Of a stretch of DNA of 64,000 bases, positions 7,120 to 15,054 are shown in pieces; within the stretch, counting starts at the first letter, position 1, and every line of letters starts with the position of its first letter. The notes beneath the pieces were generated by a model, which was not told where the DNA came from, searched no databases, and saw only the letters and a list, made by a program, of their open reading frames with translations. The stretch spans positions 92,086 through 156,085 of the forward strand of contig CAZOGK010000004.1 in the NCBI GenBank assembly GCA_964579295.1. The letters are read 5' to 3'. Origin of the DNA: JAAYYY01 sp964579295. Lineage in GTDB: Bacteria > Chloroflexota > Anaerolineae > Promineifilales > Promineifilaceae. A program made the translations under genes and the position numbers.

Positions 7120-9515
7120 GGCTGCCAGCCGAGCGCGGCTTCGACCGCGGCAAAGGCGTCCACCAGCCCCGCGCCGACGACGTTATTAGCGCCATCTGGG
7201 CCGGCGCAGTCCGCCGGCGCGCCGGGCAGCGGCTGCGCCGTCTCTACGAGGATCGCCTCAGTGGCCGCTACGTTGCCGCGCAGCGCCGGGTTGGCCGACC
7301 ACATCAGGGCAACCACGCCGGCCACGTGCGGCCCGGCCATCGACGTGCCCATGTTGGCCTCATAGCTGTCGCCGGGGTAGGCCGAGAGAACGTCTACACC
7401 CGGCGCCGCGATGTCCGGCTTGGCCCGATTGCTGCCGTCGACGGTGACAGGCCCGCGGCTGCTGAAGATGGCGACCGTCCCGTCCGGCGCCAGCGCGCCG
7501 ACCGAAAAGCCTTCGTCGTAGATGGCCGGCGGGGCGGAAACGCTGCCGCAGCGCGGCCCTTCGTTGCCCGCCGAGACGGCAAAAAAGATGCCGGCCTGGC
7601 GCAAGGCGCGCAGCGCCGGCTGCAGGCTGGCCGGGTCACAGCCTTCCTCGGCTGGGCAGCCCCAGGAGTTGTTGAGCACATCTGCGCCCAACTCAGGCTC
7701 GCCGTCCACAAAGGGATCGCCGCCGTGGGGATAAGGGGCCAGCATGAACTGCATGCAGTCCAGATAGAGCGCCGGGTTGCCCAGGTTGCGCACGAGGTTG
7801 GCGCAGGCAAACCACTCGGCGTCCGGGGCGACGCCGGTCTGGTTGCCCAGAACGGTGCCCAGCGTGTGTGTGCCATGCCCGGAAAAGTCGTAGGGCGTCG
7901 CCTCGCCCAGCCACGGGTCCAGCCACTGGTAATCGTGGTCATCCGCGCCGCCGCGATAGCTGTCGCGCAGCTCCGGGTGGTCCCACTGCACGCCGGAGTC
8001 CGACTGGCCGACGACGATACCGACGCCGCGCACGCCCAGCTCGGCCCACACCCGGTCGGCGCCGATCATCGTCAGGTTCGGCGGCGGCTCGGCCGGCGCC
8101 TCGCGGCGCAATCCGGTGTCCGGCATTATCTCCACCGGGCGCAGCGTGGGGCTGTCCAGCACCCGGTCCACCTCCGGCCGCCCTTCCAGCCACAGGCGCA
8201 TGAAAGGCCCACCCTCTACCTCCAGCCCGTTGACCAGATAGTAAGGGGTATAGGCAATGCCCCGTTGCTCCAGCTCGGCGCGCAACGCTCCCTGGCTGCG
8301 CTCCGCGTGCTCGGTCAGCGCCGTATAGACGGCGGCGCGCCGCTCGGCGCTATCGCCTGCCGCAATGCCGTCCAGCTCCGCCTGCTCGCGCAACACCACG
8401 AAGAGGCGCTCGCCGTGAAAGCCGGGCGAGTCATTGCCCAGGTACAGGAATCCGGCAAGGACCGCCGCGCCGAGCAGGCCAAGCACGGCCAGCGGGCGCG
8501 CCGCCGCCGGTGGCTCGGCCCGCTGCCGCCACAGCCAGCGAAAGGCCAGCAGCAGCACGCCCGCAAAAAGGACGAGTGTCAGCGAGAGCAGCAGCGCCCG
8601 GCCTGCCCAGCCCAGCAGCGCGGTCAGCCCCCAGGCCAGCGCCAGGGCAATTTCGCGCGGGTCGAGCAGCGCCAGCGGCCCGGCGGCGACGCCACCCAGC
8701 AGCAGCGTGAGCGGCAGCAGGTTGCCGCGCGGCCTTGCCAGCGCCAGCGCCGGAAAGGCCGCCGCGCCCAGCAGGAGCGCCAGCGGCAGCATCTGCCCGC
8801 GATAGCCATAGCCGCTGCCCATGAGCAGCAGGGCGCCGCCGGCGACCAGCCCGCCGCCAAGAATTGTCTCCAGCGGCAGCGCGCCGCGCTGAGCAGCGCC
8901 GAGCGGCCCGAGCAGCCTGGACTGCAGCAGCAGGGCGGCCGCCAGCCCCAGCGCCAGCGCCGCCGCCAGATTGGCCGCCGTCTCCAGCGGCGAGCCAAAA
9001 GCGCCGAGGCGCAGCCAGGGCAGGGCCGCCAGCAGCGCCGTCGCCAACGCCAGCAGCGTGGCCGGGGCCGCCGGCGTGGGGGCTGCCGCCGCCGTCGCCC
9101 GGCGCGCCCGCCAGGCCAGCAGCAGGGCAAAGACGAGGGCCACTGCCAGCTGCAGCAGCCAGGAAAGGTGCAGCGTCGCTGGCGACGGTAGCTGCACGGC
9201 CGCCCCTAACAACTGGAAGAAGGCGGCCCACTGCCAGAGGCGAAAGACGGCGCGCAGGCGCGGCCGGGGCCAGTAGCGGGCCAGCAGCGCGGTGGGAATC
9301 AGCACCAGCAGCGCCTGGCCGGCCACGAGCGCGCTCCACCAGCCACCGGCTGTTTCGATACCGCTGCTCATCAGTATCTGCTCCACACTCCAGAAGATGA
9401 CGGGCGGCGTCAGGGCGACAAAGGCGATCCAGCCCAGCAGGAGCAGGGCCACAGCTCGGCCCGGCCAATCGGCCATCATCTCATCCGCGGGCTGCTCAAT
9501 TGGCTGTTGCTGCAT
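7116..9515 (-). CDS. Polytopic membrane protein with C-terminal subtilisin (S8) protease domain
   Basis: About 799 aa. The first half is a run of roughly ten hydrophobic Leu/Ala-rich segments (residues ~20-380). The second half is a complete S8 peptidase with the catalytic triad Asp506 (GQSDSGVQWDHPEL), His547 (SGHGTHTLGT) and Ser725 (MGTSMAGPHVAG), plus the oxyanion-hole Asn in 'SAGNEGP'. Between them lies a propeptide-like stretch around 400-480 (VVLREQAELDGI). Subtilases are normally secreted with one signal peptide, so a large membrane domain is uncommon. I expect the protease domain to face outside. The frame opens upstream, but ATG 9515 has an AGGAGAAGG site and begins the soluble lead-in (MQQQPIEQ). 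Confidence 0.9.
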   Translation of the reverse strand: MQQQPIEQPADEMMADWPGRAVALLLLGWIAFVALTPPVIFWSVEQILMSSGIETAGGWWSALVAGQALLVLIPTALLARYWPRPRLRAVFRLWQWAAFFQLLGAAVQLPSPATLHLSWLLQLAVALVFALLLAWRARRATAAAAPTPAAPATLLALATALLAALPWLRLGAFGSPLETAANLAAALALGLAAALLLQSRLLGPLGAAQRGALPLETILGGGLVAGGALLLMGSGYGYRGQMLPLALLLGAAAFPALALARPRGNLLPLTLLLGGVAAGPLALLDPREIALALAWGLTALLGWAGRALLLSLTLVLFAGVLLLAFRWLWRQRAEPPAAARPLAVLGLLGAAVLAGFLYLGNDSPGFHGERLFVVLREQAELDGIAAGDSAERRAAVYTALTEHAERSQGALRAELEQRGIAYTPYYLVNGLEVEGGPFMRLWLEGRPEVDRVLDSPTLRPVEIMPDTGLRREAPAEPPPNLTMIGADRVWAELGVRGVGIVVGQSDSGVQWDHPELRDSYRGGADDHDYQWLDPWLGEATPYDFSGHGTHTLGTVLGNQTGVAPDAEWFACANLVRNLGNPALYLDCMQFMLAPYPHGGDPFVDGEPELGADVLNNSWGCPAEEGCDPASLQPALRALRQAGIFFAVSAGNEGPRCGSVSAPPAIYDEGFSVGALAPDGTVAIFSSRGPVTVDGSNRAKPDIAAPGVDVLSAYPGDSYEANMGTSMAGPHVAGVVALMWSANPALRGNVAATEAILVETAQPLPGAPADCAGPDGANNVVGAGLVDAFAAVEAALGWQP

Positions 9516-9549
9516 AACGTTTCCTTCTCCTGTGGGCGGCTGGCCAATC

Positions 9550-9611
9550 GTCAGGTTGAAAACCTGACCTACCATCTGCGGAGCGCCGGTAGGTCGGGTT
9601 TGTAACCCGAC
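9550..9611. repeat. Two short palindromes upstream of the membrane subtilase
   Basis: GTCAGGTT-3-AACCTGAC (9550-9568) and GTCGGGTT-3-AACCCGAC (9593-9611), each an 8-base perfect inverted repeat with a 3-base loop, sharing the GTCxGGTT core. The same core occurs in the larger palindrome at 56512-56545. They lie between two divergent genes. Confidence 0.6.
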
Positions 9612-9763
9612 AGCGCCGGTAGCGGCGCCGATTCTATCACGGCGAAGGGCGAACCGTCGCGCGCGCTGCTGCGTATCGTTGCATGAGAGTTGCCGCGCGC
9701 CAATGGCTTTTTGGTAGTCTGCGGTTACGATGGTCCCACTCAATAGCCCAAGAGGAGCTGCGC

Positions 9764-11248
9764 ATGGACGAGCAAAGGAACGCAGACCGCCCGCAGAGAA
9801 GTCGCCGCTGGTTAGCCGCGGCGCTGCTGCTTCTCGCCAGTTGTCTGCTTGTCGGCGCCACGGCCATCGTCTCCGGCCAATGGCTGGCGGCGCGCCTGGC
9901 CGAGAGCAGCCGCGCCCAGGCGACGCCGCCGCCGGCGCTGCCCACGGTCGCCCAGACGGCCGCCGCGCCCGTGGCTGACGAGCCGGCCGCGCCCGTGACT
10001 GAAGAGCCGGCCATGCCCACGGCGGCGCCTACCCAGGCCGCGTCGCCGCTTGCCGACAGCCGCATCGCCTTCGTCGACGCCGCGGGACGGATGGGCACCG
10101 TAGCGGCCGCCGGCGGCGACGAACGACTCATCGGCGCGGAAGACGCCGTGCTGCTCTTCCCGGCCTGGTCGCCCGATGGCCGCTCGCTGGCCGCCGTGGG
10201 CAGCACGGCCGAGGGGCCCGGCGTCTTTGCCGTGGCCGATAGCGACGGCGCAGCGCTCACGCCACTCTACGTCAACCGCCGTGGCGCGCCCATCTATCTC
10301 TACTGGTCTCCCGACGGCCAGGCTGTCAGCTTTATCGCCAACCACGACGACGGCCTGGCGCTCTACCTGGCGCCGGCGCAGGGCGGGGAGGAGGCCCGCC
10401 TGCTGGCGACCGGCTCACCCTTCTACTGGCAATGGGCCGAGGCAGGCGACGAGCTGCTTATCCACAGCGGCGCCAGCTTTCCCGGCGCCCGCATTGCCTT
10501 TCTTGACGTAGCGGCCGGCGGCGAGCCGGGCGATGACCTGGGCGCGGCCGGCTTTTTCCAGGCGCCCGGCATCTCGGCCGGCGGCCGCTACCTGGCCTGG
10601 GCGGAGGTGGACAACACGCGCGCGCGCTGGCTGGTGGTGCGCCAGACTGAGAGCGGCGAAGAGCAGCGCCTGCCTCACCGCGGCAACATCGCCATGAGCT
10701 GGAGCCCCGCCGGCGACCGCGATCTGCTGGCCTTTGTCAGCCCGGCCGCTGCCAATCGGCGCGCTTTCAGCTACTATGGCCCGCTGCGCCTGCTCGACGC
10801 GACCAGCGGCGAAGTCGGGCTGCTGTCCGACCTCACGGTGCTGGCCTTTTTCTGGTCACCCGATGGGCGCTACATTGCCTACATAACCGTCGCCGGCCAG
10901 GACGACGGTGAGCAGGCTGCCGGGGGGCTGACAACTGTGTCGCTCACGGAGAGCGAGCCGGCGGCGCAGCAGGGAAACTTGCGCCTGGCGCTCTGGGTGG
11001 TCGATGTGGAGAGCGGGCTGGGGCAGCAGCGTCTGGTCTTCCGGCCGACGGCTATGTACCTGACTCAGTTCTTGCCCTTCTTCGACCAGTACGCGCTCAG
11101 CCACCGCATCTGGTCGCCCGACTCCGCCGCCCTGGTCCTGCCCATTGCCGGCGACACGCCGCAAGAGGACACCATCTACGTCGTCCCCGCCCACGCCGGC
11201 GCCGCCTACGACGTGGCCAAGGGTACGATTGCCTTCTGGAGCCCTTAA
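9764..11248 (+). CDS. Membrane-anchored TolB/WD40-like beta-propeller protein
   Basis: About 494 aa. A single N-terminal transmembrane anchor (residues ~15-38, 'WLAAALLLLASCLLVGATAI') is followed by a Pro/Ala/Thr-rich linker (about 45-90) and a beta-propeller whose blades carry the PD40/TolB signature: 'LLFPAWSPDGRSLAAVG', 'IYLYWSPDGQAVSFIA', 'AMSWSPAGDRDLLAF', 'AFFWSPDGRYIAYI' and 'HRIWSPDSAALVLP'. It is expected to lie outside the membrane. The ATG at 9764 has an AGAGGAG site, and the longer frame from 9683 lacks one. It is divergent from the membrane subtilase, so a shared surface role is possible but not shown. Confidence 0.85.
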   Translation: MDEQRNADRPQRSRRWLAAALLLLASCLLVGATAIVSGQWLAARLAESSRAQATPPPALPTVAQTAAAPVADEPAAPVTEEPAMPTAAPTQAASPLADSRIAFVDAAGRMGTVAAAGGDERLIGAEDAVLLFPAWSPDGRSLAAVGSTAEGPGVFAVADSDGAALTPLYVNRRGAPIYLYWSPDGQAVSFIANHDDGLALYLAPAQGGEEARLLATGSPFYWQWAEAGDELLIHSGASFPGARIAFLDVAAGGEPGDDLGAAGFFQAPGISAGGRYLAWAEVDNTRARWLVVRQTESGEEQRLPHRGNIAMSWSPAGDRDLLAFVSPAAANRRAFSYYGPLRLLDATSGEVGLLSDLTVLAFFWSPDGRYIAYITVAGQDDGEQAAGGLTTVSLTESEPAAQQGNLRLALWVVDVESGLGQQRLVFRPTAMYLTQFLPFFDQYALSHRIWSPDSAALVLPIAGDTPQEDTIYVVPAHAGAAYDVAKGTIAFWSP

Positions 11249-11249
11249 C

Positions 11250-11281
11250 AAGGGTTAGTGGTCAGCCGTCCACTGACCCTT
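11250..11281. terminator. Hairpin between convergent genes
   Basis: AAGGGTTAGTGG (11250-11261) pairs with CCACTGACCCTT (11270-11281), 12 bases with one T-G pair and an 8-base loop. It lies between convergent genes, with no T tract. An alternative 7-base pairing GTGGTCA/TGACCAC overlaps it. Confidence 0.6.
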
Positions 11282-11293
11282 GACCACAGAAAA

Positions 11294-12235
11294 CTACCCA
11301 TTACCCAGGGCTTCGGCGAGCGCCGTAATCTCGTCGCCGTGGGCGAGGGCTGCGCGCCAGGGGGTAGGGATGGCCGAGGCGCCGTAATAAGCGCCGGCAA
11401 GCTGCCCATAGACCGCGGCCGTGGTGTCGGCGTCGTCGCCCAGATTGGCGGCCAGCAGGCAGCCGGCGCGGAAGTCGTCGCTGCGGGCAAAGGCCCATAA
11501 CGCCGCCTCCAGCGACTCGACCACGTAGCCGCTGCCGCGAATGGCCGGCGGCTCCTTCTCCCGAAAGCTACCGGCCGCGACCGCGTCGATCTCCGCGACC
11601 AGCGGCTGCGCCTCCCACAGAGCGGGAACGGGCGCGTAGCGCGGCTGCAGCAGCGTCTCTTTGGTCTCGCCGTTGAGCGCGCCGAGCAGCAGCGCCGCCA
11701 GGTAGCGACAGCCGTCCACGGCCGCCGCCGCGCCGTGCGTGGTGCGCGAGCTATCGGCGGCGCGGGCAATCGCCGTGGCCGGGTCGCCGGCGTAGTAGAG
11801 AACCACCGGCGCCAGGCGCATGATCGACCCGTTGCCGGCGCTGTAGCGGTCAGTGGCGCCGCTGTAAGGATCGCCGCTCTGCTCATACCGGTGCAGCGCC
11901 GCGCGCACGGTGTTGCCGATGTCAAAACATTCCCCGGTGCTGCTCAGGTAGCCTTCCCGATACCAGCGCAGATAGCGCTCCATCTGGTCGGCCGGGTCAA
12001 AGCCGCCGCGCTCCACCAGGCTGGTGGCCAGGCAGAGGGCCATCGAGGTGTCGTCGGTCCACTGCCCCGGCTCCAGCCCAAACGGCCCGCCGCCCACCAT
12101 ATCCGTGATCGGCCTGAAGCTGCCCGGCGCGCGGAACTCCAGCGTGACGCCCACAGCATCGCCGGTCGCCAGCCCCAGCAGCGCGCCGAGAAAGCGGTCG
12201 CGGCGTCTGGCCGCCTCCTGGCTGGTTGCGGTCAC
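11294..12235 (-). CDS. ADP-ribosylglycohydrolase (DraG/ARH family)
   Basis: An ADP-ribosyl-(protein or small molecule) hydrolase of 313 aa with a di-magnesium site. Metal motifs are 'GLATGDAVGVTLEF' near the N-terminus, 'QWTDDTSMALCLA' and 'LGDDADTTAAVYGQLAGAYYG' near the C-terminus, as in DraG and ARH3. The start is GTG 12235, whose GTGA overlaps the panC stop, so the gene is the translationally coupled last member of the panB-panE-panC operon. Family members remove ADP-ribose from arginine, serine or other acceptors, or cleave ADP-ribosyl metabolites. The link to pantothenate/CoA synthesis is unusual. No partner ADP-ribosyltransferase is in the window. Confidence 0.93.
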   Translation of the reverse strand: MTATSQEAARRRDRFLGALLGLATGDAVGVTLEFRAPGSFRPITDMVGGGPFGLEPGQWTDDTSMALCLATSLVERGGFDPADQMERYLRWYREGYLSSTGECFDIGNTVRAALHRYEQSGDPYSGATDRYSAGNGSIMRLAPVVLYYAGDPATAIARAADSSRTTHGAAAAVDGCRYLAALLLGALNGETKETLLQPRYAPVPALWEAQPLVAEIDAVAAGSFREKEPPAIRGSGYVVESLEAALWAFARSDDFRAGCLLAANLGDDADTTAAVYGQLAGAYYGASAIPTPWRAALAHGDEITALAEALGNG

Positions 12236-13077
12236 GGCGCTACCTCCACCGGCAGATTGTCGATAAGGCGGACCGGGCCGAAGCGCACCGCCAGCGAAAG
12301 CAGCGCCCGCCCCGCGACTGTCTCCAGCTCCTGCAGTGTCTCGGCATCGGCGACGCTGGCGTAATCCAGGCTGGCCAGCGGCTCGGCGGCGATGGTCGCT
12401 TCCATCAGCCGGCGCAGCGCCGCGCCGTCACGCTCGCCGGCCTGCAGCACCCGGTACGCCTCCGTCAGCGCCCGGTAGAGAACCGGCGCCGCGGCGCGCT
12501 GCGCCGGCGAGAGCAGGGTGTTGCGCGAGCTCATCGCCAGCCCGTCCGGCTCGCGCGCGGTAGGCCCGACCACGATCTCGACGTCGAAGCAGAGGTCGGC
12601 GACCATGCGCCTGACGACGACTACTTGCTGCGCATCCTTCTGGCCGAAGTAGGCGCGGTGAGGGGCCACGATGTTGAATAACTTGGCGACCACGGTGGCG
12701 ACGCCCTGGAAATGGGTGGGTCGCGCGGCGCCTTCCAGCGGCTTCGTGACTTGCGCGACGTTGACTGTGGTCTGGAAACCGGCCGGGTAGATCGTCGCGT
12801 CGTCCGGGGTAAAGACCAGATCTACCCCTTCCGCTCGCAGCAGCAACAGATCGCGCTCCAGGTCGCGTGGATAGCGGGCCAGGTCCTCGCTTGGCGCAAA
12901 TTGGGTTGGATTGACATAAATGCTGACCACCACACGATCATTGGCGGCGCGGGCCAGGCGCACCAGCGACAGGTGGCCCTCGTGCAGGTAACCCATGGTC
13001 GGCACGAAGCCCCAGGTAAGACCCGGCGCAGCGGCTCTGGCCGCGCGCACCGCGCTGACCGTTTCCGCGACGATCAT
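12232..13077 (-). CDS. panC: Pantothenate synthetase
   Basis: Joins pantoate and beta-alanine with ATP to give pantothenate. About 281 aa, normal for the family. Signatures are the HIGH-like 'PTMGYLHEGHLSLV', 'SIYVNPTQFAPSEDLARYPR', 'FQGVATVVAKLFNIV', 'YFGQKDAQQ' and the KMSKS-like 'LAMSSRNTLLS'. The frame runs further upstream, but the ATG at 13077 overlaps the panE stop (ATGA) and begins the normal N-terminus (MIVAETVSAVRAAR). Its own stop overlaps the GTG of the ADP-ribosylglycohydrolase gene. panD, which makes beta-alanine, is not in the window. Confidence 0.97.
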   Translation of the reverse strand: MIVAETVSAVRAARAAAPGLTWGFVPTMGYLHEGHLSLVRLARAANDRVVVSIYVNPTQFAPSEDLARYPRDLERDLLLLRAEGVDLVFTPDDATIYPAGFQTTVNVAQVTKPLEGAARPTHFQGVATVVAKLFNIVAPHRAYFGQKDAQQVVVVRRMVADLCFDVEIVVGPTAREPDGLAMSSRNTLLSPAQRAAAPVLYRALTEAYRVLQAGERDGAALRRLMEATIAAEPLASLDYASVADAETLQELETVAGRALLSLAVRFGPVRLIDNLPVEVAP

Positions 13078-14099
13078 CCGGCTACTCGCTCCGCTTGTGC
13101 GGCCGGCAGCTTGGCCAGCCGCTGGAAGAGCCGGCGCACGGCCGCCGGCTCCACGCCGGCGATCTGCTCGCGCCACGGCTCGCCCCGCTCGACAGCGCGG
13201 ACCAGGCTGAGCAGCGCCTGGTTGACCGGCGCCGCCACCCCCAGCGCCTCCGCCTGGGCCACGACAGCGCCCGTGATCGCCTCCAGTTCAGTCGGCCGCC
13301 CGTTGCGCCGGTCCTGCAGCATCGAGCTGATGTTGGCTGCCGTGGCCTGCGCCACCTGTAGCACGCGCTCGGCGGCCGGCGCCGGTGGCTGCCGCAGGCC
13401 CAGCGCCGCCGCCACCGCCTCTGCTTCCTCGGCGGCGGCCACCATCAGCGCACGCGCCGGCTCGTGCCCAGCCAGAAAGCCGTTCGGCGTCTCCAGCAGC
13501 GCCGTCAGCGGATTGATGCCGGCATTCACCGCGACTTTGGCCCACAGCAGGGACATCACGTCGGCGTCCAGGCGCGTGGCAAAACCAGCCTGCTCCAGGA
13601 GCGCGGCCAGCGCGACGACACGCCTGCGCTGGCCGGGCGCGCCGGCGCCGAGGATGGTGAGCCCGCGCCCGGCGTGGCGCACCAGGCCGGGGGCGAGCAG
13701 GGTAGCCCCTTCACTGGTCGTCCCGGCCAGGGCCCGCTCCCAGCCCACGGCGGCGCCCAGCGTCTCCAGGTTGCCCAGCCCGTTCTGCAGCGTCAGGGCC
13801 AGCCCGTCTGGCGCGAGCATGGCGGCCGCCTCGGCGGCCGCGCGCTCTGTCTGGTAGCTTTTCACCAGCACCAGGACCAGGTCACAGCCTGCAGCTGCGG
13901 CCGCGTCGTTCGTGACGCGCAGCGAGCCGGCCGGCAGGCGCAAGCGCCGCCCGTCAGGCTCTTCCAGGGTGAGGCCGCCCTGCTGCAGCGCGGTCAGCTG
14001 CGGCTCCCAGTGCGCTATCACCGTCAGCTCGACGAGTGACGCCAGACGAGCGGCAAACAGGGAACCCATCGCCCCGCTGCCGGCGATGCCTACTTTCAT
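13074..14099 (-). CDS. panE: 2-dehydropantoate 2-reductase
   Basis: Reduces ketopantoate to pantoate with NADPH. 341 aa, slightly longer than the usual ~300. The N-terminal dinucleotide motif 'VGIAGSGAMGSLFAARL' (residues 3-19) is intact, followed by 'VLVLVKSYQTERAAA', 'LTLQNGLGN', and the catalytic-lysine helix region 'LLWAKVAVNAGINPLTALL', then 'PTELEAITGAVVAQAEALGV'. It overlaps panB and panC by 4 bases on either side (ATGA), which is strong evidence of one translationally coupled pantothenate operon. Confidence 0.96.
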   Translation of the reverse strand: MKVGIAGSGAMGSLFAARLASLVELTVIAHWEPQLTALQQGGLTLEEPDGRRLRLPAGSLRVTNDAAAAAGCDLVLVLVKSYQTERAAAEAAAMLAPDGLALTLQNGLGNLETLGAAVGWERALAGTTSEGATLLAPGLVRHAGRGLTILGAGAPGQRRRVVALAALLEQAGFATRLDADVMSLLWAKVAVNAGINPLTALLETPNGFLAGHEPARALMVAAAEEAEAVAAALGLRQPPAPAAERVLQVAQATAANISSMLQDRRNGRPTELEAITGAVVAQAEALGVAAPVNQALLSLVRAVERGEPWREQIAGVEPAAVRRLFQRLAKLPAAQAERVAG

Positions 14100-14950
14100 G
14101 CCGCGTCCAGCTCTCGCAGAAATGCCGCCAGCTCGGCCTCGTCCATCTCGTAGGCATGTTCTTCGGCCGGGAAGGCGCGCGCGAGCACGTCGTCGCGGTA
14201 GCGCGCCAGCGCCTCGCGGATTGTCTCGCTCAGGTTGGCGTAGCGGCGCACGAAGCGCGGCGTGAAGCGGTCAAAGAGGCCCAGCAGGTCGTGGTAGACG
14301 AGCACCTGGCCGTCGCAGCCGGCGCCGGCGCCAATGCCAAGGGTCGGGATTGACAGCCGCCGGCTGATCGCTTCCGCCACCGGCGCCGGCACTGCCTCCA
14401 GCACCACCGCGAAGGCGCCGGCTTCTTCCAGAGCCCGGGCGTCGTCCAGCAGCCGCCGCGCCGCGGCCGCGCTCTTGCCCTGGACGCGGAAGCCGCCCAG
14501 CTTGCTGGCCGACTGCGGCGTGAGGCCGATGTGGCCCATGACCGGGATGCCGGCGCGGCTGATCGCCGCTACCGTGGGGGCGATGCTGGCGCCCCCTTCC
14601 AGCTTGATGGCCTCCATGCCACCTTCTTTGAGGAAGCGGCCGGCGTTGCGCACCGCTTCCTGCGCCTCTATTTCGTAGCTCATGAACGGCATGTCGCCCA
14701 CCAGGAAGGTGTGCCGGGCGCCTCGGGCTACGGCGCGGCAGTGGTGCAGCATCTCCTCCATCGTCACCGGCGTGGTGCTCTCCAGCCCCAGCATGACCAT
14801 GCCCAGGGAATCGCCAACCAGGACGATGTCAATGCCCGCCTCGTCGACCAGCAGCCCGCTGCTGTAGTCGTACGCCGTGAGCATCGTGATGGGCTCCCCG
14901 TTCCGCTTTTTCTCCTGCAGGTCGAGAATTGTCGTCTTGCGGCGTGCCAT
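14096..14950 (-). CDS. panB: 3-methyl-2-oxobutanoate hydroxymethyltransferase
   Basis: Makes ketopantoate from 2-oxoisovalerate and methylene-tetrahydrofolate, the first step of pantothenate synthesis. 284 aa. The signature 'MLTAYDYSSGLLVDEAGIDI' and 'VGDSLGMVMLG' (Mg binding), 'GDMPFMSYE', 'IKLEGG', 'VMGHIGLTPQS' and 'LGIGAGAGCDGQVLVYHDLLG' are all present. The ATG at 14950 has an AAGGAGG site, and upstream in-frame codons are not needed. A TATACT -10 candidate (14979-14984, minus strand) would give a leader of about 22 bases. First gene of the panB-panE-panC-ARH operon. Confidence 0.97.
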   Translation of the reverse strand: MARRKTTILDLQEKKRNGEPITMLTAYDYSSGLLVDEAGIDIVLVGDSLGMVMLGLESTTPVTMEEMLHHCRAVARGARHTFLVGDMPFMSYEIEAQEAVRNAGRFLKEGGMEAIKLEGGASIAPTVAAISRAGIPVMGHIGLTPQSASKLGGFRVQGKSAAAARRLLDDARALEEAGAFAVVLEAVPAPVAEAISRRLSIPTLGIGAGAGCDGQVLVYHDLLGLFDRFTPRFVRRYANLSETIREALARYRDDVLARAFPAEEHAYEMDEAELAAFLRELDAA

Positions 14951-15019
14951 GAGACCTCCTTCCACGCTCCTGGCCCCTAGTATAGACGCCGCCGCCGCGG
15001 ACGGCATCCCGCCGCGCCG

Positions 15020-15048
15020 TTGAAATCTGCGGCCGTCTGCGCTAGAAA
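15020..15048 (+). promoter_or_regulatory. Candidate promoter, thioredoxin-fold gene (leaderless)
   Basis: TTGAAA (15020-15025), 17-base spacer, TAGAAA (15043-15048). The ATG at 15055 falls at the expected transcription start, so the mRNA may be leaderless. Confidence 0.45.
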
Positions 15049-15054
15049 TGGCCC

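Noticed and set aside
7326..9191. Long open frame on the plus strand opposite the membrane subtilase
   Set aside because: High-GC codon bias opens long antisense frames. The peptide is Arg/Gln/Ala-rich without family motifs, and the minus strand has an intact catalytic triad.
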